Source: CAYPNF01 sp964411985 (GTDB taxonomy: Bacteria; Verrucomicrobiota; Verrucomicrobiia; Limisphaerales; J093). From it: 64,000 bases of DNA. A program made the translations under genes and the position numbers. The stretch lies in assembly GCA_964411985.1 (NCBI GenBank), contig CAYPNF010000015.1:1-64000 (forward strand), read 5' to 3'. The notes under the pieces were generated by a model, which did no database searches, was not told the DNA's origin, and saw nothing but the letters and a program-made list of their open reading frames with translations. Each line of letters begins with the position of its first letter. Position 1 is the stretch's first letter. This document shows positions 46,317-55,537 of the stretch, piece by piece.

Positions 46317-47293
46317 AGGGTTCGGGTTCTCCCGGCCTGCCGACTGGAGCTACTCTTGCCAGGCGCTTGGGTTCGGAGCCAGTGGAAAAGGTACTGCTGC
46401 GCATAGCCCCCGTAGGGGCCAAAGTGGGCCTCGCTGAAACGAGCCAACTCCGGGAGGCTGACTGGTTCAGCCCTAAAGTACAAGTCTTGCAGCGCCCGGC
46501 GCACCCAAACATCAATGGGAAAGGCCTGAGGAAAATCATAGCCGAAGAGCAGAACGCAGTCAGCGATCTTAGGGCCGACTCCCGGCAGGCTCCTCAACAT
46601 TTCGCGAGCCTGTATCAGGGGACTCACTGCAACTCGGTCGAGATCAAAGGATCCGGAGTCAATCAAGCGCGCCGTGGATGAAAGGTATTTGGCGCGAAAG
46701 CCCATCCCGCATGCCCGCAAATCTGCCTCTGACACCCGGGCGAGACGAGCGGCGCTGGGAAAACTATACGCGGGATCGACACCGGCCGGGACGATCACCG
46801 GGTCGCCGAACCGCTTGCACAGCTTTGCCACGATCTGACGGATCTGAATGATCTGTTTCGTCGAGGAAAGGATAAACGAAGCCAGGCACTCCCATGGTTC
46901 CTGACGGAGCACTCGTAACCCGAGACACTCCTGCAGGGCTCTTTTCAAAGGTTGATCGGGCGGGAAGGTCCGCAAGATGGCTTCCCAATCCATGTCAGAC
47001 TGCAGGTAGCAACGCAACAGGGCGAGGCTTCTCCTCCCCGGTTGAGTCAGGGCCAGGATCGTTCCCTCCCCCTGAGTGAGTCGCATCCATTGCCCGGCCA
47101 CCACGCCTTCCCAACCGGCTGGAGTTTCGTTCCATCGAAAGGCCTGGCCGGAAGTGAGGGTGGTCTTCAGATCGTATAGCGGTGCGGGGATCTCGCGTTG
47201 GATCCAGTCTTCGCATCCAGCTTCGTTGCGCGGTGTCCCCTGCCCTGCAGACGAGTGTACTCCTCGGCCATCCTGGTTCTGATCCTTTTGCAT
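46313..47293 (-). CDS. 8-oxoguanine DNA glycosylase/AP lyase, OGG1 type
   Basis: The protein has 326 residues. The OGG_N-like part (LYDLKTTLTSGQAFRW, GVVAGQWMRL) precedes the HhH-GPD domain: LPGVGPKIADCVLLFGYDFPQAFPIDVWV. Here the Lys of GPKIADC is the Schiff-base nucleophile and the Asp of PIDVWV the activating residue. It excises 8-oxoguanine from DNA. Bacterial OGG1-type enzymes are less common than MutM. It is in a tight unit with comB, and its start lies 21 bases after the preceding glycosyltransferase stop. Confidence 0.9.
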   Translation of the reverse strand: MQKDQNQDGRGVHSSAGQGTPRNEAGCEDWIQREIPAPLYDLKTTLTSGQAFRWNETPAGWEGVVAGQWMRLTQGEGTILALTQPGRRSLALLRCYLQSDMDWEAILRTFPPDQPLKRALQECLGLRVLRQEPWECLASFILSSTKQIIQIRQIVAKLCKRFGDPVIVPAGVDPAYSFPSAARLARVSEADLRACGMGFRAKYLSSTARLIDSGSFDLDRVAVSPLIQAREMLRSLPGVGPKIADCVLLFGYDFPQAFPIDVWVRRALQDLYFRAEPVSLPELARFSEAHFGPYGGYAQQYLFHWLRTQAPGKSSSSRQAGRTRTL

Positions 47294-47314
47294 CCAGAGA
47301 ATCGATCGCTGCGG

Positions 47315-49486
47315 TCAACGCAGGCCGCGGCACGCAAAGATCTGGACTCTGCGGAACACTCGCCCCCGATACGTCACGTCCAGGCACCCCCAATCCTCGA
47401 CTCGTTCGAACTCTTGCACGACTTCCATAGCGGGCGGCTGTCCTGGCTTTCCTTGCTGGACGTAGATCGCGTTCTGTCCTTTCCGTTTCTGGTAGCCTTC
47501 CCAAAAATAGAACTGGTTCTGCGGACGGTCGGAAGTCCGGTAGTAAACCAGGGGCGAGGTCTGAATCCCAGCTTTGGCCTCCGGCAGGTAGAAGGAGAGC
47601 TGGCCGGTGATGCCATAGTGGTCCCCAATGATGAACACCGGTTTTCCTTCCTCGAGCAAACGCGCGCGCTCGGCCGCCACCACCCGGGCAGTTTCCTTCC
47701 AAGCCCGAACGCGGCGGAGGGGATCCACCTTAGCCGGCAGATACCGCCCCGTGAGTTTGGCGGTCAGATTGGTGTCGTGGGCGAGAATCACGATGGGGAT
47801 GCCAACGCAGAGGCCTGCAACGAGCCAACTCCGAACCGATTCCATTCCCTCCCGATACTTTCGGTCGGCATAGACCACGAGAAGGCAGAAAAGAGGCACC
47901 ACGGAAGGAGCGATCCAGTTAGGCAAAACCCGGGCGCGTAGAGAGTACAGCCAATAGCCGAACAGGAGCGGGGCTCCCATGCAGAAGAAATGGACCATCA
48001 GGGGAGAGTCCTTGCGGTACTCCCAAAAGCGCCAACAGGCTGCGACCGCGGCTACAAAGAAGATCGGGTTCAATAGTCCCAGTTCCGCTCCCGTAAACTC
48101 GATGAAGTAACGTAACGTCGGCCGCCAGCCTTCTGCCAGCCCGGCTCTCTCGCTCAAGTGAGTCACGGTGATCCATCCGTGCTGTGCATTCCAAATAAGC
48201 ACCGGCAGGGTCGAGAGAGCGATCAGGACCAGTGCCAGATAGGGTCCGGGTTTGCGGAGGTGAATGCGGGAAGGTCGCCAGAGCAGGAATGCAAGCGCAA
48301 ACGAGGCTAACTGAGCCAAAGCCGTGTACTTGCTCAGGAAACCCAGTCCCATCCAAAGGCCGGTCCACATCCAGTCAACCGTCCTTCCCGCAGGCTGCAT
48401 GGCACGCCACCCATACACCATCGCAAGAGTCCAAAACATGGCCGAGGGCGGATCGATCGTCAGCAGCACCGACCCTACCCCCAGGAGGACAGTGGAAGAC
48501 AGGGTCATGATAAGCCAAAACCCGGCGCGCGCCGAAACCTCGCGGCAGAAGAAGGAGAACAGCACGCCTGAGATGAGAGCGGTGATCAACGGGGAGAGGA
48601 ATCGCACCCCGAACTCAGTGTCCCCCCAGATGCGGGTGCCAAGGAACTGCAAATAGGCAATCATCGGAGGCTTGCTGTAATAGGAAAGATCCAGGTGCTT
48701 CGACCAAACCCACTGGTAAGCCTCGTCCTCGCTCAACTCAATCTTGTTGGCGGAAATGTACCACCAACGGAACACCAGCAATCCCAGGATCAGGGCCCAA
48801 CCAAGGATCCTCCATTGCGCATCACTCTGCCGCATTTGTGCCTCTGGAGCTTCGCCCGCAGGGAGATCGTTCTCTGATGGCATAGGGCAGGCGTCCGGAT
48901 GGAGCAACGAGGGCATTCGGCGGGTCCATAAGGGGAACCATTCACGAGCCCGGCCGGTCCAAAGTGTCTCCGCACCCCACAAGAACGAAGCGGCAAATGC
49001 CAACCCAACGGCGCTGCCCGCTACTACATCGGACGGGTAGTGAACCCCGTTATAGATCCGCGATATTCCGACGAGAAGCGCCAAAGGGAGCATGATCCAC
49101 CCACTCCGCCGATAATAGACAAACAGCACGGTCGCCGCGGCGAACACGTTCGCAGCATGAGATGAAGGCATGCTGTAACTGTTGCCTTTTCCTACAAGCA
49201 GCCGAACGTCGGGCAAAGCGTTGAAAGGTCGAGCCCGCTCGAAAAGCAGTTTCAGAGGATGCCAGACCAAACCCTCGCCCAAGACCACGACGCAGACCAG
49301 CATCACGATGCAAAGGCGCCCTCGAGTCCCCCCCTTCCAGATCACCGCCCCCGCCAGGAGGAATACAAGCCAGAGGAGGGAATGAGGATTGCTGGCCAAA
49401 GGCATAAGCCAATCCAGGAAAGGGTGCGCAATGGATTGGTTTATCCAGCGAAAGACCGCTGTGTCGATCGAGTACAAAGCCTGCAT
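47315..49486 (-). CDS. PAP2 phosphatase fused to an ArnT/PMT-like membrane glycosyltransferase
   Basis: The protein has 723 residues from MQALYSID; the longer frame start is rejected. Residues about 1-180 are a PAP2 lipid phosphatase: KLLFERARP, SMPSSHAAN and SRIYNGVHYPSDV are its three catalytic motifs. After a linker (about 180-220) a GT39/GT83-like multispanning transferase follows. Its first periplasmic loop is ELSEDEAYQWVWSKHLDLSYYSKPP with the catalytic acidic pair. It probably transfers a sugar from a polyprenyl-phosphate donor and recycles the lipid. This is a plausible one-protein coupling in the inner membrane. Confidence 0.85.
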   Translation of the reverse strand: MQALYSIDTAVFRWINQSIAHPFLDWLMPLASNPHSLLWLVFLLAGAVIWKGGTRGRLCIVMLVCVVVLGEGLVWHPLKLLFERARPFNALPDVRLLVGKGNSYSMPSSHAANVFAAATVLFVYYRRSGWIMLPLALLVGISRIYNGVHYPSDVVAGSAVGLAFAASFLWGAETLWTGRAREWFPLWTRRMPSLLHPDACPMPSENDLPAGEAPEAQMRQSDAQWRILGWALILGLLVFRWWYISANKIELSEDEAYQWVWSKHLDLSYYSKPPMIAYLQFLGTRIWGDTEFGVRFLSPLITALISGVLFSFFCREVSARAGFWLIMTLSSTVLLGVGSVLLTIDPPSAMFWTLAMVYGWRAMQPAGRTVDWMWTGLWMGLGFLSKYTALAQLASFALAFLLWRPSRIHLRKPGPYLALVLIALSTLPVLIWNAQHGWITVTHLSERAGLAEGWRPTLRYFIEFTGAELGLLNPIFFVAAVAACWRFWEYRKDSPLMVHFFCMGAPLLFGYWLYSLRARVLPNWIAPSVVPLFCLLVVYADRKYREGMESVRSWLVAGLCVGIPIVILAHDTNLTAKLTGRYLPAKVDPLRRVRAWKETARVVAAERARLLEEGKPVFIIGDHYGITGQLSFYLPEAKAGIQTSPLVYYRTSDRPQNQFYFWEGYQKRKGQNAIYVQQGKPGQPPAMEVVQEFERVEDWGCLDVTYRGRVFRRVQIFACRGLR

Positions 49487-49594
49487 GTTCGCCAAAGGAG
49501 CCGGGGAGATTCCTACTATCGCCCCGCAGCACTGCTGCCTGCCGCTCGAAGCCCGCCACAAGTCAGCAGCTGAGAAAGCGCAAGAACGGAATTC

Positions 49595-50131
49595 TCAGTA
49601 AACGATTAAGGACCGCACCGGCACGTCTACGAGTTTCTCCCTGCCACGCAAGAAGCCTAATTCCACAAGGAACCCGACCTCCACGATCTCCGCCTTCAGT
49701 TTCCGCAGCAGCTCGAGCGCCGCGGCGGCGGTCCCCCCGGTGGCCAGAAGGTCATCCAGCAGCAAAACCCGGCTGCCAGGTTTCAGCGCGTCCTCGTGCA
49801 CCGCGATCGTGTTCGAACCGTACTCCAGGTCGTAACTTGCCTCGATCGTTCGGTAGGGAAGCTTCCCTTTCTTGCGGATTGGGATCATGCCCACTCCGAG
49901 CCGGGTGGCAGCAGCAGCGGCAAAAATGAAGCCTCGAGCATCAATGCCCGCGATAGCATCGATGGAGCCTGGTTGATGCGCCCCGAGGAGAAGCTCAATG
50001 CTCGCTGCAAACAGCCGTGCGTCCGCAAGGATGGGAGTGATATCCTTGAACTGGATTCCCGGTTTGGGAAAGTCCGGCACGTTACGGATGGCCTTCTCGA
50101 GATCGGCCACGGTTGGCTTCGCAGATTGCAT
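49595..50131 (-). CDS. apt: adenine phosphoribosyltransferase
   Basis: The protein has 178 residues, the family norm. IRNVPDFPKPGIQFKDITPIL, GIDARGFIFAAAAATRLG, RKKGKLPY and VLLLDDLLATGGTAAAALELL (PRPP-binding loop) are characteristic. It salvages adenine to AMP in the cytoplasm. Nine bases separate it from the stop of the sigma factor gene upstream, so both are probably one transcript. Confidence 0.96.
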   Translation of the reverse strand: MQSAKPTVADLEKAIRNVPDFPKPGIQFKDITPILADARLFAASIELLLGAHQPGSIDAIAGIDARGFIFAAAAATRLGVGMIPIRKKGKLPYRTIEASYDLEYGSNTIAVHEDALKPGSRVLLLDDLLATGGTAAAALELLRKLKAEIVEVGFLVELGFLRGREKLVDVPVRSLIVY

Positions 50132-50140
50132 AGGCTGACT

Positions 50141-51208
50141 CTACTTCTGTTGACGTTCCATCTTCTCGATCATCCGGCGCAGCTTCGTCAAGGCGATGTT
50201 CTGAATCTGCCGGATTCGCTCACGAGTGACCCCGAACTCCTCGCCCACCTCCTCCAGAGTTCGCTCTCGCCCTCCGTCCAAACCGAACCGGAACTGGAGA
50301 ATGGAAGCCTCTCGGGGATCCAGTCGCTGCATCAGTTCGTCGAGCATCACGTTCACCGTCTTCTCTTCGAGATGCTCGTAAGGGTCCTCCGCGCGTTCGT
50401 CCTCAACTACCTCGGCAAAACTGTTCGATTCCTCGTCGCCAATCGGAGCATCCAGCGAGGCCGGCCGGATCGCGGCCGTCCGCAACTGAGCCACCCGGGT
50501 TGGGCTCATTGAGAGTTCCTCCGCCAACTCCTCGTCGGTCGGCTCTCTCCCGAAGACCTCCTGAAGCTTGAGGGCCACCCGCCGCATCCGCGAGATCTTG
50601 TCCACCAGGTGGACGGGCAAGCGGATGGTTTTGGCCTGATTGGCAAGGGCGCGTTTGATGGACTGTTTAATCCACCAAGCGGCGTAGGTGGACAGCTTCG
50701 TCCCCTTCGTGGGATCGAAACGTTCCACGGCCTTCATCAGGCCGATGTTCCCCTCGTTGATCAAGTCCAGTAGGGGCAAACCCAACCCCTCATAGTCATG
50801 GGCAATCTTCACCACCAAGCGAAGGTTGGCCTTGATCATTTGCTCCCGGGCCCGTTTGTCCCCTTTCTTGATCTTCTGGGCCAACTCCACCTCCTCAGAA
50901 GGGGAGAGCAACTTCACTTGACCGATCTCCCTCAAGTACAACTTGATCGCAGTATCGCCATCGTAGGAGGATCTCTCCTTGGTATCGTCGGCATCGACCC
51001 CCTGATCCCGGGGCACCACGACAGATTCCAGGTTCTCGTTGGCGGGGACTACCGGCTCCGGTTCAATTCTTGGAGGACGGGGTTTCTTCGACCCTGGGTG
51101 AGGCTTGATGTGAGCGCGGATGGCAGCAACCAGAGATAGCTTCGGTTTCCGTTTGGCCACCTTCCGAACGAGTTTCGCGCTCTTTCTTTTCTTAGTTACT
51201 CGGCCCAT
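50141..51208 (-). CDS. sigma-70 family RNA polymerase sigma factor (RpoD/RpoS-like, group 1 or 2)
   Basis: The protein has 355 residues. A lysine-rich N-terminal extension (about 1-85, with KKRKSAKLVRKVAKRKPK) replaces region 1.1. Region 1.2-2 is clear (DTAIKLYLREIGQV, NLRLVVKIAHDY, LINEGNIGLMKAVERFDP, YAAWWIKQSIKRA), as are region 3 and region 4 (RTLEEVGEEFGVTRERIRQIQ). Lacking region 1.1, it is more like a group 2 factor, but it may be the principal one in this genome; I cannot tell. A GCGGGA/TCCCGC hairpin lies in the leader at about 51216-51236. Confidence 0.88.
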   Translation of the reverse strand: MGRVTKKRKSAKLVRKVAKRKPKLSLVAAIRAHIKPHPGSKKPRPPRIEPEPVVPANENLESVVVPRDQGVDADDTKERSSYDGDTAIKLYLREIGQVKLLSPSEEVELAQKIKKGDKRAREQMIKANLRLVVKIAHDYEGLGLPLLDLINEGNIGLMKAVERFDPTKGTKLSTYAAWWIKQSIKRALANQAKTIRLPVHLVDKISRMRRVALKLQEVFGREPTDEELAEELSMSPTRVAQLRTAAIRPASLDAPIGDEESNSFAEVVEDERAEDPYEHLEEKTVNVMLDELMQRLDPREASILQFRFGLDGGRERTLEEVGEEFGVTRERIRQIQNIALTKLRRMIEKMERQQK

Positions 51209-51422
51209 GCAGGTTAAGTAAGTTTGCGGGAAAAACTCCCGCGAGCAAGCAAATTGCGCAGGTAACTTCGCTCCTTTTTCCAGCCCACGGATCCACTTTT
51301 CCAGATGAATGGCGGTCGAAGGTGGTCCTGGAAGCGGGCGGCCGCCGAAGGGGGCCTCTTAATCCCAGGCAGCCCATCTATAACACTTGCAGGCCATCGG
51401 GTTTGAGGCTTTCATTACCGGC

Positions 51423-52013
51423 ATGGCTGATGGCCCGTTGCATGAGTTCAGAGTGTTCCTGGACACACCCGAACCACCTGGTTTGGGATGCGCCACCCGG
51501 GAGCGTGTCACCCCTGCCGCCACCTTGGAGGCTAGCTTGGCAGAACTGGCTCGGGCGAAGGGGCTCCCTGCGGAGCAGACCAGGCTTCTCCGGGCCTTGG
51601 CTCTCCTCTGGCATGACCACCTCGACGCGGCCCACCGGATCGTCCAAGACATTGATGAGGCGGACGCCGGTTTGCTTCACGCCATGATGCACCGCCGCGA
51701 GGGGGACTACTGGAATTCCAAGTACTGGTTTCGAAGAACCGGAAAACACGCAGTATTCAACGCACTCTCCACCGTGGTGGCAGACCTTCTCCAGCAGCGG
51801 GATCGACCGGACCTCCTGAAGAGTCTCCTGCCTGAAGGACGTTGGGATCCCGCCGCCTTCGTTGATCAGTGTCAACAGGCAGTGAGCCTCGAAACCGGCG
51901 CCCCGCACTACCAACTGCTTTGCGCCCTTCAGAAGGCAGAGTTTGACTTGATGCTTCGGCACTTATGCCTGGACTGGAAACCAGCTCCACCCGAGGAACC
52001 AGAGGTGGAGTGA
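51423..52013 (+). CDS. conserved hypothetical protein
   Basis: The protein has 196 residues, starting MADGPLHEFRVF. Helical content is high and no signal is present. The stretch WHDHLDAAHRIVQDIDEADAGLLHAMMHRREGDYWNSKYWFRRTGKH looks strongly conserved in style: WNSKYWFR resembles a TPR-like repeat found in many environmental bacteria. The function is unknown. It stands alone, convergent with the barrel gene. Confidence 0.65.
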   Translation: MADGPLHEFRVFLDTPEPPGLGCATRERVTPAATLEASLAELARAKGLPAEQTRLLRALALLWHDHLDAAHRIVQDIDEADAGLLHAMMHRREGDYWNSKYWFRRTGKHAVFNALSTVVADLLQQRDRPDLLKSLLPEGRWDPAAFVDQCQQAVSLETGAPHYQLLCALQKAEFDLMLRHLCLDWKPAPPEEPEVE

Positions 52014-52031
52014 CCAAGCGGGGGGCTGAAT

Positions 52032-54482
52032 TCAAGGCAGTTTCTTGCAGAAGGAAGCGAAGACTACGTGGGCTGTGTAATCGTTAGCGCTTCCCACACT
52101 CGGTTCACTGTACTCAAAGAAGCCATACTGGAGCCGGGCGGAGAACCCCTTGGGCAGCTTTCGTCCCAACCCCAATAGTAGTCCGTGGCGTTCGTACTCC
52201 AATCCCATGGGCACAGTCTCCACCACTGCCGAGTCCCCAAAATCAGCAGCACTGAAGGCGTAGGCGGCAGTGAGATCCGTCTTGGGATCCAGCGCCAGAG
52301 TCGCCGAGGTGAGCACAGCATAGGTATCTCCCTGATAGGATTCTACGGACTCGATCCCGGAAACGGTCCTTGAATTGCCATAGCTCAAAGTGGCGGACAA
52401 GTGCAGGCGTCCCCAGGGAGTCCAGGTATTCTCCAAAGTCCAGATGTGCGAGTCATAGTTCCCGGCCAACAGGCCCCCTCCCGCCAGCACCGTTGAATCA
52501 TCGACCACCTCCCGGGTAGTCGTTCGGTAGTCGGTTGCCACCAACTGGTATTTTGCCGCTGCTCGCCACCAGCGCAGCACACGCACCGCCACCCTGGCCT
52601 CAAGCGAGTCCTGATCGATATCGCGCGCGGTAATGAAGGCGGGATAGCCGTTGCCTGGAACCGGACTCAGATCCTCGTCCCGCAAGTGGTCGTAGTCGGT
52701 GTCGTGAAGACTGTGGCGATAGTCGAATCCGAAGGTGACCGCCTGCCAGGGAGAAGCCGTAAAGCCAGCCAGCGCCTCAGATAGGCCCGCATGCGCGTCG
52801 GTTTCGCGCAAAAAGTCCTGGCTCCCATCGAAGCCATCGTCGATCATCGTTTGTCCATTCTGACCATAATTCTCCTGCTGAAAACGTCCCCCGGCATGTA
52901 AAACGGTATAGGGAATCCCCTTGTACTGGAGCTCCGCGCTCTCCGAGGTGGCCCAGCGGTCCAGATCAGCGCTCATGGGGCTTGAAAAACCCTGGATCGT
53001 CGCGCGCCCAAATCCCTGCTGCCGGGTCCAGTCACTTTGAAAACCTGCAATCAGGGAGAGATCTCTCCAGGGACCCAGCCGAGTGTTGGCATTGAGGACA
53101 TGTGAGGACCGAGACAGGACCAACTCGTTGAGATAATCCCCTTGGAATGGCGCAAGGGTTGGGTCGGAGGGGAAAAGGGTCTCCATCGAATAGCCGGCGT
53201 TCCCTTCAAGACTGGCATAGGAGTAGCCACCTGACACAAACCACCACTCGCGGAGGGCTTTCTCCACGCGAAAAGAGTTGGCCGCCTGAAAGTGGTCGTA
53301 ACTTTCCTGGGACCGAGTCAGGGCGTCGGGAACCGAGGAGCCAAGGGTTTGCAGCCCCACCTCTTCCCGACGGACAGCGAGTTGGTACCATTCTGCCTGG
53401 AAACTATCCTCAATTCGCAATCCTTCATACTCGTGTGCCAGATCGAACCGCACCAGATGGGTGGTTTGATCGTCCATGCGCCAACTCGGAAGGATCGCGC
53501 GGGCGACTCCTGCGGTTGGCTCCAAGACGCTCCCCCAATGAAGCGTAGGCGAGGAACCTTCCTTACGGAGTTGCTCGTATGCAACGCTCATCTTCGGCAA
53601 GCCCGATCGATCGAGTCCAGCCTCAAACCACGCTCTCTGGTAGTCGGTAGAGAGATCGAAACCAAGCCGAGACGGCGAGCCTGGAATGATCGGCGAGTAG
53701 CCTCCCACATCAGAGTACCATTTGCGGTACTGGTCGAATCCACCCTCCAGATAGCCAAGTTCCTTGCGCACCAGCCTCAGCTCGACGCGATAGTCGTGCT
53801 GGTTTGCCAGGCCGCGGGCCCGGAGGTGAAGTGTGGTGGCAGGATCGATCGATTCTATCCACTCCAGCTCGTCCAACCCTCCCGAAACGCCATCCACAAT
53901 CCCGGTATCCTGCCGGAATCTGGCCTTGTTGCCCGTAACGAAAGCGCCCCGGACAGTGGGAGTGGCCGAAAAGTAACTCACCTGAGTGCGATTCGTGGTT
54001 TCCGCTGAAGCGACAGCCCCTTGGTCAATCCATGCTCTCAGTATCCCAACTTGCTCTTGAGTGAGCGGTTCCCCCCGGCCGACCGGGGGCATTTCCATAT
54101 CCTTGACTAACCGGGCCACATATTGAATCAGGGGGCTGGCCGCGCTATCCCCAGGCACAATCGCCTTGCCCCCTGATCCACCCCGCAATGCCTCGCGCGG
54201 GTCGTCCAAACGAAAACCGCCCTTGGGGCGATTGGGACCGTGGCATCTCACACAGGATTGCTCCAGGAGGGGACGAACCTCGCGCTGATAGTCGATGCTT
54301 CGATCTGCTGGAGCAGGAAGCCCCGGAGTGTCAGCAGCCCCCGCGAGAGCGCCCACGATCGCCATGCCAACCGTGCTCCCCGCCAGACATCTCCAGCAGA
54401 ACAGGACTTGAGGCTGGGTCCTCGAAGAGACACGCCGAATCTCGCCAGCAGCCGATTCAGTATTGGAGCTTGGGGTTGACAT
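52032..54482 (-). CDS. outer-membrane beta-barrel with N-terminal planctomycete-type monohaem cytochrome domain
   Basis: The protein has 816 residues. A signal-like segment (about 28-50) is followed by YQREVRPLLEQSCVRCHGPNRPKGGF, a PSCyt1 domain with haem site Cys77-Cys80-His81 and a later MEMPP methionine motif. From about 165 on it is an alternating hydrophobic/polar barrel of roughly 26 strands with aromatic girdles, closing with a short C-terminal strand. It resembles MtrB/PioB-like porins. The start overlaps the end of the octahaem gene by 26 bases. Together they suggest a porin-cytochrome electron conduit through the outer membrane. Confidence 0.8.
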   Translation of the reverse strand: MSTPSSNTESAAGEIRRVSSRTQPQVLFCWRCLAGSTVGMAIVGALAGAADTPGLPAPADRSIDYQREVRPLLEQSCVRCHGPNRPKGGFRLDDPREALRGGSGGKAIVPGDSAASPLIQYVARLVKDMEMPPVGRGEPLTQEQVGILRAWIDQGAVASAETTNRTQVSYFSATPTVRGAFVTGNKARFRQDTGIVDGVSGGLDELEWIESIDPATTLHLRARGLANQHDYRVELRLVRKELGYLEGGFDQYRKWYSDVGGYSPIIPGSPSRLGFDLSTDYQRAWFEAGLDRSGLPKMSVAYEQLRKEGSSPTLHWGSVLEPTAGVARAILPSWRMDDQTTHLVRFDLAHEYEGLRIEDSFQAEWYQLAVRREEVGLQTLGSSVPDALTRSQESYDHFQAANSFRVEKALREWWFVSGGYSYASLEGNAGYSMETLFPSDPTLAPFQGDYLNELVLSRSSHVLNANTRLGPWRDLSLIAGFQSDWTRQQGFGRATIQGFSSPMSADLDRWATSESAELQYKGIPYTVLHAGGRFQQENYGQNGQTMIDDGFDGSQDFLRETDAHAGLSEALAGFTASPWQAVTFGFDYRHSLHDTDYDHLRDEDLSPVPGNGYPAFITARDIDQDSLEARVAVRVLRWWRAAAKYQLVATDYRTTTREVVDDSTVLAGGGLLAGNYDSHIWTLENTWTPWGRLHLSATLSYGNSRTVSGIESVESYQGDTYAVLTSATLALDPKTDLTAAYAFSAADFGDSAVVETVPMGLEYERHGLLLGLGRKLPKGFSARLQYGFFEYSEPSVGSANDYTAHVVFASFCKKLP

Positions 54483-55254
54483 TGGATCCGTGGACGGCGG
54501 TGTGACAGCCCGAAGACCAGCAGGTTCCCATACGGATGAGTTGAGCGTGGTCCTGCTTCCCCACCATGATGGACCCCGTCTTGAACTGGAGCTGGCTATG
54601 GCACTTGAGGCAGAGGTTGGCGTCGTTCTGCACCAAGAGTTTCTGATTCACGCTACCATGGGGGGAATGGCACACCGTACACCCCTCGCGCATGGCGGCA
54701 TGTTCGTAGAGGAAAGGTCGTGTCTGGTCCCGATGGCATTGAGTACAAGATTCGTTTTGCCTGGCCATCGCCAAGCCTTTGCTGGGTTGACGAATCTCAA
54801 AACCATGTGGGTCGTGACACTGGGAACATGCGATTCGGCCTTCGGGTACGGGATGATGAGCAGGGAGGGAAAAGGCGGCATGGATGTCCTGGTGGCAGAC
54901 ATAGCAGGCATCCGGATCCCGGTTCGGGTTGACAATGGAAGCCCCCAGGCCTCCCCCGGCCTCAACGTGCTTACTCCCAGGGCCGTGACAGGATTCGCAA
55001 CCGGTCCGCCCCGCCATTCGGAGCTCCTTATTGCGGTGAAGACGGCCATGAGGGCTGGAGGGAAAACGGCGGAGGTAGTTCGCATGGCAATCCCCACAGA
55101 CCGCATTTCCGACGTAGGTTGCCCCCTCGATTTGCGGGCGAGCGGACAGTGACGGATCGAGCTGCGCACAGGAGTTGAGAAGAACAAGGAGGAGATAGAG
55201 GAACGAGGTCCCCACCAACCACTTCCAACGCTTTCGGTGCTTGAGCAGTTCCAT
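54457..55254 (-). CDS. octahaem c-type cytochrome lipoprotein (DmsE/MtrA-like)
   Basis: The protein has 265 residues from MELLKHRKR. The signal ends LLNSC (Cys29), a lipobox. Seven CxxCH motifs lie at 53, 86, 117, 143, 170, 192 and 215, and an eighth site at 245 reads CWSSGCH, a CX4CH variant. Spacing and HGPG, DPHG and SPHG contexts match the DmsE family. It should sit at the periplasmic face of the outer membrane and pass electrons through the adjacent barrel. A long N-terminal extension starting at a TTG is less likely. Confidence 0.88.
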   Translation of the reverse strand: MELLKHRKRWKWLVGTSFLYLLLVLLNSCAQLDPSLSARPQIEGATYVGNAVCGDCHANYLRRFPSSPHGRLHRNKELRMAGRTGCESCHGPGSKHVEAGGGLGASIVNPNRDPDACYVCHQDIHAAFSLPAHHPVPEGRIACSQCHDPHGFEIRQPSKGLAMARQNESCTQCHRDQTRPFLYEHAAMREGCTVCHSPHGSVNQKLLVQNDANLCLKCHSQLQFKTGSIMVGKQDHAQLIRMGTCWSSGCHTAVHGSNVNPKLQY

Positions 55255-55431
55255 TGGACAGGGAACCAGCACCGGAACCTCAACCACCTGAGAGTCCGGC
55301 AAAAGAGTCCCTTTTGATAATCACATGCTATTCTAATCACAAACCAAACGCAAGCCGGACTATCAAGGTTTTTTTACCGTCCAATTCTACTTGCTGTGCG
55401 GCCAGCGATGGGGCTAAATCACTCCCGGTTT

Positions 55432-55525
55432 TGCCAGGGTCCATGGAACGTGGACTTACGAACCCCGCCAGGGCCGGAAGGCAGCAACGGTAGTTTGCTT
55501 CGCGTCTGCCGTGGTAACCCTGGCA
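55432..55525 (+). ncRNA. ffs: SRP RNA (small bacterial 4.5S type)
   Basis: The outer stem TGCCAGGGT / ACCCTGGCA closes the molecule. The conserved apical loop GGCCGGAAGGCAGCAACGG (GGAAG tetraloop region and AGCA internal loop) lies at about 55471-55490. It is followed by seven Ts as terminator and, 13 bases on, by dnaX, the classic neighbour. It binds Ffh for co-translational targeting. Confidence 0.92.
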
Positions 55526-55532
55526 TTTTTTT
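55526..55532 (+). terminator. T-tract after SRP RNA
   Basis: A run of seven Ts directly follows the closing stem of the SRP RNA, forming an intrinsic terminator. Confidence 0.55.
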
Positions 55533-55537
55533 CCTAA

